The translations under genes were made by a program, and so were the position numbers. A stretch of 12,441 nucleotides of DNA, from positions 1 to 12,441 of the forward strand of contig NZ_CALGNQ010000190.1 in NCBI RefSeq assembly GCF_937958535.1. The letters are read 5' to 3'. Shown here in pieces: positions 7,250-12,441 of this stretch (position 1 is the stretch's first letter; every line of letters begins with the position of its first letter). The notes under the pieces are model-generated. The model worked only from the letters and a program-made list of their open reading frames with translations, did no database searches and was not told where the DNA came from. Source of the DNA: an uncultured Georgenia sp. (GTDB lineage Bacteria > Actinomycetota > Actinomycetes > Actinomycetales > Actinomycetaceae).

Positions 7250-7261
7250 GACCGGGCTGCC

Positions 7262-7669
7262 GTGGGCTGGGCGTGGGTGCTGTGGGTCCTCGTCCTGCTC
7301 GCGCTGCTCGGCGGGCTCTGGCTGTTCCTCCGGGTGCGCGGGCTGAGCAGGGTCGTGGGGTCGTTCGACTGTGCCTTCCGTGCCGCCGAGTCCCAGGAGT
7401 GGGCCAGCGGCGTCGCCGTCTACGGGGTGGACCGCATCGACTGGTACCGCATGGTGTCGCTGCGCGTCGGGCCGGAGGCCCGGTGGCAGCGCGCCGAGCT
7501 GGTCATCGACCCGCGTCGCCGCGCGCTGCCCGGCAGCGCGTGGGGCGCCGTCGAGGTCACCTGCCGGGTGCGCGGTGAGGAGTTCCACCTGGCGCTCGAG
7601 CCGGCGGCCCTGGCGGGCCTGACGAGCTGGCTCGAGTCCAGCCCACCCGTGGACCGCGGCGCCGCCTGA
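7262..7669 (+). CDS. DUF2550 family membrane-anchored protein
   Basis: A 135-aa protein with one N-terminal hydrophobic helix (about 4-24) and a soluble domain of about 100 residues. It matches my memory of DUF2550, an actinobacterial family usually found directly after atpC: GSFDCAFRA (33-41), W-x2-G-V-A-x-Y-G (47-55), DWYRM (60-64), and a W-x-R-x2-L-x-I-x2-R-R-R stretch (75-87). Its function is unknown. Basic residues just after the helix (R24, R26, R30) suggest the soluble part stays in the cytoplasm. GTG 7262 lies 12 bases after the atpC stop with AGGA (7248-7251) as a weak SD, so it is probably cotranscribed with the atp genes. A link to ATP synthase assembly would rest on position alone. 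Confidence 0.85.
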   Translation: MGWAWVLWVLVLLALLGGLWLFLRVRGLSRVVGSFDCAFRAAESQEWASGVAVYGVDRIDWYRMVSLRVGPEARWQRAELVIDPRRRALPGSAWGAVEVTCRVRGEEFHLALEPAALAGLTSWLESSPPVDRGAA

Positions 7670-7689
7670 GCGGCCCGCCCGGCAGCTGC

Positions 7690-7696
7690 AAGGAGG
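7690..7696 (+). promoter_or_regulatory. Consensus ribosome binding site of nucS
   Basis: AAGGAGG, the full SD consensus, sits 8 bases before GTG 7705 and fixes the nucS start. It is the best SD in the window. Confidence 0.8.
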
Positions 7697-7704
7697 GATC
7701 ACAC

Positions 7705-8400
7705 GTGCGGACCGTCATCGCCCGCTGCTCGGTCGACTACAGCGGCCGGCTCGACGCCCACCTCCCGCCGGCGACCCGCCTGCTCATGGTCAAGGCCGAC
7801 GGCTCGGTCCTCGTCCACTCCGACGGCGGCTCCTACAAGCCGCTCAACTGGATGAGCCCGCCGTGCCGGCTGGAGGTGAGCGAGCCCGACGCCGAGGACG
7901 TCGCCGCCGGCGTGCAGGAGGTCTGGACCGTCCAGCACACCAAGAGCGACGACCGGCTCGTCGTGCGGCTCCACGAGGTCATCCACGATTTCTCCTACGA
8001 CCTCGGGGTGGACCCCGGCCTCGTCAAGGACGGCGTGGAGGCCCACCTCCAGGAGCTCCTCGCCGAGCAGATCGAGCTGCTCGGCCCGGGGCACCGGCTC
8101 GTGCGGCGGGAGTACCCCACCGCGATCGGGCCGGTGGACATCCTCGCCCGCGACCCGCAGGAGCGGGCGGTGGCCGTAGAGATCAAGCGGCGCGGGGAGA
8201 TCGACGGCGTCGAACAGCTCACCCGCTACCTCGAACTGCTCAACCGCGACCCGCACCTCAGCCCCGTCCAGGGCGTCTTCGCCGCCCAGGAGATCAAGCC
8301 GCAGGCCCGGGTGCTGGCCGAGGACCGCGGCATCCGCTGCCTGGTGCTGGACTACAACGCCATGCGCGGCCTGGACGACGCGGAGTCCCGGCTCTTCTGA
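7705..8400 (+). CDS. nucS: Mismatch-specific endonuclease NucS (EndoMS)
   Basis: NucS cuts both strands at mismatched bases and provides mismatch repair in actinobacteria and archaea that lack MutS/MutL. It is 231 aa. The N-terminal DNA-binding and dimerisation domain covers about 1-115 (start MRTVIARCSVDYSGRL). The C-terminal RecB-like nuclease domain shows GPVDILARD with D145, the E-x-K motif E159-K161 in VAVEIKRRG, and Q171 plus Y175 in VEQLTRY. The last residues, ESRLF, resemble the short beta-clamp-binding tail reported for the corynebacterial enzyme. The start is set by a consensus SD (7690-7696), 35 bases after the DUF2550 gene. A gene order of atp, DUF2550 and nucS is familiar from other actinobacteria, generally with other genes between. 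A GC hairpin follows the stop. Confidence 0.96.
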   Translation: MRTVIARCSVDYSGRLDAHLPPATRLLMVKADGSVLVHSDGGSYKPLNWMSPPCRLEVSEPDAEDVAAGVQEVWTVQHTKSDDRLVVRLHEVIHDFSYDLGVDPGLVKDGVEAHLQELLAEQIELLGPGHRLVRREYPTAIGPVDILARDPQERAVAVEIKRRGEIDGVEQLTRYLELLNRDPHLSPVQGVFAAQEIKPQARVLAEDRGIRCLVLDYNAMRGLDDAESRLF

Positions 8401-8402
8401 GC

Positions 8403-8433
8403 GGGCGCCGGGGGCCGGCGGTCCCGGGCGCCC
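8403..8433 (+). terminator. GC-rich hairpin after nucS
   Basis: Three bases after the nucS stop, GGGCGCC (8403-8409) pairs with GGCGCCC (8427-8433); after one mismatch the stem continues with GGGG (8411-8414) against TCCC (8422-8425), leaving a 7-base loop. There is no T-run. A factor-assisted or U-less terminator separating the atp-nucS unit from the nagA unit is plausible. Confidence 0.4.
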
Positions 8434-8454
8434 CGGGTCCGCCTGGTCGGCGTG

Positions 8455-8460
8455 CAGAAT
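8455..8460 (+). promoter_or_regulatory. Possible -10 element for a leaderless nagA transcript
   Basis: CAGAAT lies seven bases upstream of ATG 8468. In actinobacteria an nAnnnT hexamer at that distance is typical of transcripts that start at the A of the start codon. No clear -35 is seen. The alternative is that GGGGAG (8461-8466) is an SD placed too close to the start. Confidence 0.3.
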
Positions 8461-8467
8461 GGGGAGC

Positions 8468-9679
8468 ATGAGCCAAGCCCCACCGCGTGTGCTGCGCGGC
8501 CGTGTCGTCACGCCCACCGCCGTCGTGGACGACGGCGTCGTCGCCTACGCGGGGGACCGGATCACGTGGGTCGGGACGGCCGCGAGCGCGCCGGGCGAGC
8601 TGCGTGAGGCCGTGGCCGCGGCACCGCGGACGGACGGGTACGTCCTGCCCGGCCTGGTCGACCTGCACTGCCACGGCGGGGGAGGGGCGAGCATCCCCGA
8701 CGCCGAGGACGCCGACACGGTGCGCACCGCCGTCGCCGAGCACCTGCGCCACGGCACGACGTCGCTCGTCGCCTCGCTCGTCACCGCCCCGCCCGACGTG
8801 CTGCGCGCCCGCACCGCGGTGCTCGCCGACCTCGCCGAGGCGGGGGAGATCGCCGGCATCCACTTCGAGGGCCCGTTCATCTCCGCCGAGCGCTGCGGCG
8901 CCCAGAACCCCGCCGCGATCCAGGAGCCGGACACCGCACTCACCCGTGAGCTGCTCGAGCTGAGCCGTGGCCACGCGGTGACGATGACGCTCGCGCCCGA
9001 GGCGCGGGGCGTGACCGGGCCCGACGGCGTGAGCCGCGCCCTGGTCACCGGCGGCGCGCTGCCCTCGTTCGGGCACACGGTGGCCGACGCCGAGCAGGCC
9101 CGCGCCGCAGTCGCGGAGGCCGGTCGGTGGCTCGCGGAGGAGACCGCCGCCCGCTCCACGCGTCCGACCGTCACCCACCTGTGCAACGGGATGAACCCGA
9201 TGCACCACCGCGAGCCGGGCCCGATCCCCGAGTTCCTCGCCGCCGCCCGTGACGGCAGGCTCGTGCTGGAGCTCATCGCCGACGGGGTGCACCTCGCGCC
9301 GTCGTTCGTCCGCAACGTCTTCGAGCTCGTCGGCCGGGAGAACGTCGTGCTCGTCACCGACGCCATGGCGGCCGCGGGGATGGCCGACGGCGCCTACCAG
9401 CTCGGGTCGCTCGCCGTCACCGTCACCGACGGTGTCGCGCGGCTGACCCACGGCGGCGCGATCGCCGGGGGCACCGCCCACCTCCTCGACGTCGTCCGCA
9501 CCACCGTCGCCGGCGGGGTGGACCTCGTCGACGCGGTGTACGCGGCCGCCACCGGGCCCGCCGTCGTCCTCGGGGACGACACCGTCGGCGCCCTCGAGAC
9601 GGGTCGCCGGGCCGACGTCCTGGTCACCGACAACGAGCTGCGACCCGTCGAGGTCGTGCGGAACGGGGTGAGCGTGTGA
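8468..9679 (+). CDS. nagA: N-acetylglucosamine-6-phosphate deacetylase
   Basis: NagA removes acetate from GlcNAc-6-phosphate to give glucosamine-6-phosphate, the entry step for amino sugars from chitin or cell-wall recycling. It is an amidohydrolase-fold protein of 403 aa from ATG 8468. Metal and catalytic residues are in place: HxH at H67/H69 in LPGLVDLHCHGG, E134 in HFEGPFIS, H203 in SFGHTVAD, H237 in THLCNGMNPMHH, and the catalytic acid D298 in VTDAMAAAGM. The HxH pair, in place of the QxN of E. coli, allows a two-metal site. An in-frame ATG at 8459 would add three residues; 8468 is preferred because of the -10-like element at 8455. The stop overlaps the next gene (TGATG). No nagB, nagE or DasR-type operator was found nearby. 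Confidence 0.93.
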   Translation: MSQAPPRVLRGRVVTPTAVVDDGVVAYAGDRITWVGTAASAPGELREAVAAAPRTDGYVLPGLVDLHCHGGGGASIPDAEDADTVRTAVAEHLRHGTTSLVASLVTAPPDVLRARTAVLADLAEAGEIAGIHFEGPFISAERCGAQNPAAIQEPDTALTRELLELSRGHAVTMTLAPEARGVTGPDGVSRALVTGGALPSFGHTVADAEQARAAVAEAGRWLAEETAARSTRPTVTHLCNGMNPMHHREPGPIPEFLAAARDGRLVLELIADGVHLAPSFVRNVFELVGRENVVLVTDAMAAAGMADGAYQLGSLAVTVTDGVARLTHGGAIAGGTAHLLDVVRTTVAGGVDLVDAVYAAATGPAVVLGDDTVGALETGRRADVLVTDNELRPVEVVRNGVSV

Positions 9680-11133
9680 TGTGGGAGGACTTCCGTTGGG
9701 GCATGGCGACCTCCGCGTACCAGGTCGAGGGCGCGGCCCGGGAAGGGGGCCGCGGGCCGTCGATCTGGGACACCTTCGCCCACACCCCGGGACGGGTGGC
9801 CGGCGGGGACACCGGTGACGTCGCCACCGACCACTACCACCGGTGGCGCCAGGACGTCGCGCTGCTGTCGGCGCTGGGCGTGCAGGCCTACCGGCTGTCG
9901 ATCTCGTGGCCGCGGGTGCAGCCCGCCGGCCGCGGCCCGCTCAACCCCGAGGGCGTCGCCTTCTACCGCGACCTGCTCGACGAGCTGTGCGCCCGCGGGG
10001 TCGCGCCGGTCGTCACGCTCTACCACTGGGACCTGCCCCAGGAGCTGGAGGACGCCGGCGGATGGCCGGCGCGGGACACCGCCTACGCCTTCGCCGAGTA
10101 CGCCCGGCTCATGGCCCGCGAGCTCGGTGACCGGGTCGCGCTGTGGGTGACCGTCAACGAGCCGTGGTGCGCGGCGTTCCTCGGCTACGCCTCCGGCGTC
10201 CACGCACCGGGCCGCACCGAGCCGGGTGCCGCGCTGGCCGCGGCCCACCACCTCAACCTCGCCCACGGGCTGGCGAGCCAGGCGATCCGCGCCGAGCTCG
10301 GTGACCACACACCCGTCTCGGTGGCGCTCAACCTCCACGTCACCCGCCCGGTGGACCCCGAGTCCGGCGCCGACCTCGAGGCCGTGGCCCAGATCGACGC
10401 CGTCGGCAACCACGTCTTCCTCGGGCCGCTGCTCGACGGCAGCTACCCCACGCGACTGCTGCGCGACACCGCGCACCTCACCGACTGGTCCTTCGTCCGC
10501 CCGGGTGACCTCACGACCACCCGGCAGCGGATCGACGTCCTCGGGGTGAACTACTACTCCACCCAGCTCGCGCGCCGGTGGACCGGGGAGGGACCCGCCC
10601 CGCGCGCGGACGGGCACGGCACCTCCGCCGCCTCCCCCTGGGTCGGCGTCGAGGACGTCGAGCTCGTCGCGGTGCCACCGCCGCACACCGCGATGGGCTG
10701 GAACATCGAGCCCCAGGCACTGGAGGAGCTCCTCCTCGCCCTCGACAACGCCTACCCCGACCAGCCGCTCATGGTCACCGAGAACGGTGCCGCCTTCGAC
10801 GACGCCGTCTCCGCCGACGGCCGGGTGCACGACACCGCCCGCGTGGCCTACCTCCACGGGCACATCGCCGCGGTCCTGCGTGCCCGCGAGGCCGGTGTCG
10901 ACGTCCGCGGGTACCTCGCGTGGTCCTTCCTCGACAACTTCGAGTGGGCCCAGGGGTACACCAAGCGCTTCGGCCTGGTCCGCGTCGAGCCCGACACCCT
11001 GGCGCGCACGCCGAAGGACTCGGCGCTGTGGTACCGCGAGCTCATCCGCACCGGCCGCCTGCCCCGGGTGGAGGAGGCAGCGGCGCTCCCACCGCTGGCG
11101 GACGACGCCCGGCCCGCCCCCTCGGTGCCCTGA
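9679..11133 (+). CDS. Family GH1 beta-glucosidase
   Basis: A retaining beta-glycosidase of 484 aa with a TIM-barrel fold and no signal peptide, so it works on sugars taken into the cell. Catalytic residues are intact: acid/base E161 in TVNEPW and nucleophile E368 in VTENGAAF. The full sugar-binding set is visible: Q15, H116, N160, Y292, W415, E422 and W423. The E422-W423 pair argues for a non-phosphorylated beta-glucoside; 6-phospho-beta-glucosidases normally have other residues there. ATG 9679 overlaps the nagA stop by one base, with GGGGTGAG (9664-9671) as SD; GTG 9676 is a less likely start. About 20 Ala/Pro/Asp-rich residues after RTGRLP look like a free tail. Coupling to nagA suggests use of mixed glucoside and amino-sugar material, which is an inference. 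Confidence 0.93.
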   Translation: MWEDFRWGMATSAYQVEGAAREGGRGPSIWDTFAHTPGRVAGGDTGDVATDHYHRWRQDVALLSALGVQAYRLSISWPRVQPAGRGPLNPEGVAFYRDLLDELCARGVAPVVTLYHWDLPQELEDAGGWPARDTAYAFAEYARLMARELGDRVALWVTVNEPWCAAFLGYASGVHAPGRTEPGAALAAAHHLNLAHGLASQAIRAELGDHTPVSVALNLHVTRPVDPESGADLEAVAQIDAVGNHVFLGPLLDGSYPTRLLRDTAHLTDWSFVRPGDLTTTRQRIDVLGVNYYSTQLARRWTGEGPAPRADGHGTSAASPWVGVEDVELVAVPPPHTAMGWNIEPQALEELLLALDNAYPDQPLMVTENGAAFDDAVSADGRVHDTARVAYLHGHIAAVLRAREAGVDVRGYLAWSFLDNFEWAQGYTKRFGLVRVEPDTLARTPKDSALWYRELIRTGRLPRVEEAAALPPLADDARPAPSVP

Positions 11134-11417
11134 TGGCCCGGCCCCGGCGCGGACGCAAACGCCCCTACGGCGACCCGCACGTCCCCCTCGACCCCGAGCG
11201 GATCGGTGCCATCCCGCGCACCGAGACCGGCCCCGGCGGCGAGCCCTACACCGTGCGTACGGTGCGCGGCGGGGAGAAGTCCTACCGCTGCCCCGGGTGC
11301 AACCAACTCATCGCCCCGGGCACCTCGCACGTCGTCGCCTGGCCGAACGAGCCGCTGCTCGGCGGCGGGCTGGAGGAGCGGCGGCACTGGCACACGTGGT
11401 GCTGGCGGCGGGCCTGA
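11133..11417 (+). CDS. Small zinc-finger protein with PARP-type Cys/His spacing
   Basis: A 94-aa basic protein. Its first 12 residues are Arg/Lys-rich and could bind nucleic acid. The core YRCPGC...I60..G63..H66VVAW70 is followed by RRHWHTWCW (83-91). C53, C56, H87 and C90 give C-x2-C-x30-H-x2-C, which equals the PARP-type zinc finger spacing (C-x2-C-x28-30-H-x2-C); the I, G and W-x-H-x2-C context also fits. Actinobacterial relatives are, to my recollection, labelled ATP/GTP-binding protein, but no P-loop is present and I doubt that label. ATG 11133 overlaps the GH1 stop (TGATG), so translation is coupled. The nearby nucS hints at a DNA-repair or DNA-end role; this is unproven. A generic treble-clef or HNH-like fold is the alternative. 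Confidence 0.82.
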   Translation: MARPRRGRKRPYGDPHVPLDPERIGAIPRTETGPGGEPYTVRTVRGGEKSYRCPGCNQLIAPGTSHVVAWPNEPLLGGGLEERRHWHTWCWRRA

Positions 11418-11421
11418 GCGA

Positions 11422-11450
11422 GGCGGCGTGAGGCCTTCCGCCCCGGGGCG
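11422..11450. terminator. Self-complementary GC stretch between convergent genes
   Basis: The 43-base gap between the zinc-finger gene and the minus-strand lipoprotein gene holds GGCGG (11422-11426) complementary to CCGCC (11438-11442), overlapping a 12-base perfect palindrome CGCCCCGGGGCG (11439-11450). Being strand-symmetric and between two converging stops it may act as a bidirectional terminator. No T-runs flank it. Confidence 0.3.
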
Positions 11451-11460
11451 CTGCGCACGT

Positions 11461-11997
11461 TCACTCCAGCTCGAGGATGACGTCCAGCCCATCGTCGGGG
11501 TGATAGGCCCAGGACGCCTCGATGCCGCCCCAGCTGTCCTCCTGGCGGCCGTCCAGCGAGCGGGTGGCACCCATCTTGTCGAGCACGACGTCCGGGACGT
11601 CGAGCTCCTCGAGCACGCACAGCGTGTCGGTCAGGGTGAGGTCGCCCGAGCCCCTCTCCTGCCCCGCGGTGTCGAGAACGAGGCTGCGCCCGTCGTCGCC
11701 GATCCGGCCCGCGTCACACGCCTTGCTGGCGGCTTCCAGCGCGCTGTGGACGTTGAGCCGGATGGTCTCGCCACGTGGGCGTTCCTCCCCCTGCGGGGAG
11801 TGGGACGAGATGGTCCAGTCGACGACGTCGTCGAGCTCGTGGCCACCGACGATGACGACGCCGAAACCCGCGTCCTCGAGCATGGCGACAGCGTCGGCCA
11901 CGGGTTCACCGGTGACGTCCGGGATCTGCGCCGTCGGCGCTGCGCATCCGGCGACGACGGCGACCGCAGCCACTACGGGAGCACCAACCCTGAGCAT
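11461..11997 (-). CDS. PASTA-domain lipoprotein
   Basis: A 178-aa predicted lipoprotein. The N-terminus has one Arg, a hydrophobic stretch, and the lipobox VAGC with C18 as the lipid-carrying cysteine. Residues 25-84 form a PASTA domain (IPDVTG, ADAVAMLEDAGFGV, then SPQGEERPRGETIRLNV), a fold known to sense peptidoglycan fragments or beta-lactams in Stk1/PknB kinases and penicillin-binding proteins. Residues 86-178 form a second domain that I do not recognise by name, with C94 and C127 as a possible disulfide and conserved-looking SLDGRQ, SWGGIEASW and YHPDDGLD. No kinase or transpeptidase is attached. ATG 11997 is preceded by AAGGGCGGA on the minus strand; GTG 12015 would overlap the upstream stop by four bases (GTGA) and give a more basic N-terminus. 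Confidence 0.82.
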   Translation of the reverse strand: MLRVGAPVVAAVAVVAGCAAPTAQIPDVTGEPVADAVAMLEDAGFGVVIVGGHELDDVVDWTISSHSPQGEERPRGETIRLNVHSALEAASKACDAGRIGDDGRSLVLDTAGQERGSGDLTLTDTLCVLEELDVPDVVLDKMGATRSLDGRQEDSWGGIEASWAYHPDDGLDVILELE

Positions 11998-12011
11998 CTC
12001 TCGTCCGCCCT

Positions 12012-12441
12012 TCACTGCTGGTTCCAGACGCCGCAGCTGTTCTCGAAGTCCTGTCCCTCGCTGAGCGTGACGGTGGGGAAGCCGCCACTGGGGATGTCGT
12101 TCTCGATGATGTCGCCACCATTGGAGCCGGTGCGCAGGATCGCCCAGTAGCACCGGTCGGTCAGGGCCTCGGCAACCCGGTAGGTGCCGGCCTCGATGTC
12201 GACGCCGACCGTCCAGATGCCGTTGTGGATCTGTGTCTCGGCAATCCGGTCCTCGGTCGCCGCGACCGCGGCTTCGCGTTCCTCGACCGCCGCCGCCTGT
12301 TCGGCTATCTCGTTCTCGCGCTGGTCGAGTGCTGCCTCGCGCTCGTCGAGCTCGGCGACTCTTCGCTCGGTCGCCTCTGCTGCGCCGGCGAGGCGCGGGC
12401 GGCGACGGTCGAGGAGAACCAGGGCGTGTTCACCGGCATCT
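12012..12441 (-). CDS. Coiled-coil protein with C-terminal surface-type domain (5' end outside window)
   Basis: The last 142 residues of a minus-strand gene that runs in from the right edge. Visible residues 21-70 are a heptad-rich coiled coil (repeating LDEREAALDQREN and VEEREAAVAA patterns). Residues 73-140 form a compact beta-type domain: GIWTVGVDIEAGTYRV, then CYWAILRTG, IIENDIPSG, TVTLSEGQDF and CGVW, with C97 and C136 suited to a disulfide. I recall similar G-W-x-V-G-x-D-I-x-x-G-T-Y-R domains at the ends of secreted or membrane-anchored actinobacterial proteins of unknown function. The N-terminal membrane anchor or signal, if any, is beyond the window. Its stop lies 14 bases before ATG 11997 of the lipoprotein gene, so the two are probably one operon. 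Confidence 0.78.
   Translation of the reverse strand, partial: DAGEHALVLLDRRRPRLAGAAEATERRVAELDEREAALDQRENEIAEQAAAVEEREAAVAATEDRIAETQIHNGIWTVGVDIEAGTYRVAEALTDRCYWAILRTGSNGGDIIENDIPSGGFPTVTLSEGQDFENSCGVWNQQ

Noticed and set aside
6959..7261. Frameshift or nonsense truncation of atpC
   Set aside because: Only 12 bases separate the stop from the next gene, leaving no remnant of a C-terminal domain, so the short epsilon appears to be the natural form.
4262..7702. 1146-residue open frame on the minus strand across atpG, atpD, atpC and DUF2550
   Set aside because: Same cause: a codon-bias shadow opposite conserved genes, with no recognisable motif and no SD supporting a start.
8441..8455. DasR-type operator upstream of nagA
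   Set aside because: Only a TGGTC half-site is present; the symmetric second half is missing.
9394..10863. 489-residue minus-strand frame opposite the end of nagA and the GH1 gene
   Set aside because: It is antisense to two genes with intact catalytic motifs, and has no motif of its own.
11206..12150. 314-residue plus-strand frame across the convergent gene ends
   Set aside because: It overlaps the zinc-finger gene out of frame and lies antisense to the lipoprotein and coiled-coil genes, which show a lipobox, a PASTA domain and a clean coiled coil.
1..12441. CRISPR array, insertion sequence, tRNA or rRNA gene, or prophage
   Set aside because: No spaced direct repeats, transposase or integrase motifs, tRNA-like cloverleaf ends or rRNA-like stretches were seen on reading both strands; a tRNAscan or repeat search was not possible.

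Overview
The window is very GC-rich, with strong G/C preference at third codon positions, frequent GTG starts, Shine-Dalgarno (SD) sites and overlapping TGATG stop/start junctions. Gene content points the same way: an atp operon with a long-type delta subunit, then a DUF2550 gene and nucS. Together these indicate an actinomycete (Actinomycetota), most plausibly Micrococcales; the order-level placement is an inference from memory of similar proteins.

Bases 1-253 hold no convincing gene, only a GC hairpin and a weak -10-like element. Bases 254-7249 carry a complete eight-gene F1Fo ATP synthase operon in the order atpB-E-F-H-A-G-D-C. The spacing is informative: the genes for multi-copy subunits c, alpha and beta are each preceded by a 48-84 base spacer with a hairpin-forming sequence and a good SD, while atpF, atpH, atpG and atpC follow their upstream neighbour with a 1-base overlap or a 2-3 base gap. 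Subunit epsilon is short (96 aa, no room for the usual C-terminal helical hairpin) and subunit alpha has an acidic C-terminal extension, which suggests that inhibition of ATP hydrolysis has moved from epsilon to alpha. Delta is the 271-residue form with a visible internal repeat.

Bases 7262-8400 hold a DUF2550 membrane-anchored protein and NucS (EndoMS), the mismatch-specific endonuclease of actinobacteria, with catalytic residues and a C-terminal clamp-binding-like tail. A GC hairpin follows nucS. Bases 8468-11417 form a tightly coupled trio: N-acetylglucosamine-6-phosphate deacetylase (nagA), a family GH1 beta-glucosidase, and a 94-residue cysteine/histidine protein. The last has a C-x2-C-x30-H-x2-C pattern whose spacing and flanking residues resemble the PARP-type zinc finger; it is the most intriguing small gene in the window, particularly as it lies near nucS.

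From 11461 to the right edge two genes run on the minus strand, convergent with the trio: an edge-truncated coiled-coil protein with a C-terminal extracytoplasmic-looking domain, and downstream of it a PASTA-domain lipoprotein. Nothing in the window is clearly mobile: no insertion sequence, CRISPR array, tRNA or rRNA was seen. The core is housekeeping; the less explored parts are the zinc-finger protein, the surface pair, and the layout and regulatory features of the atp operon.
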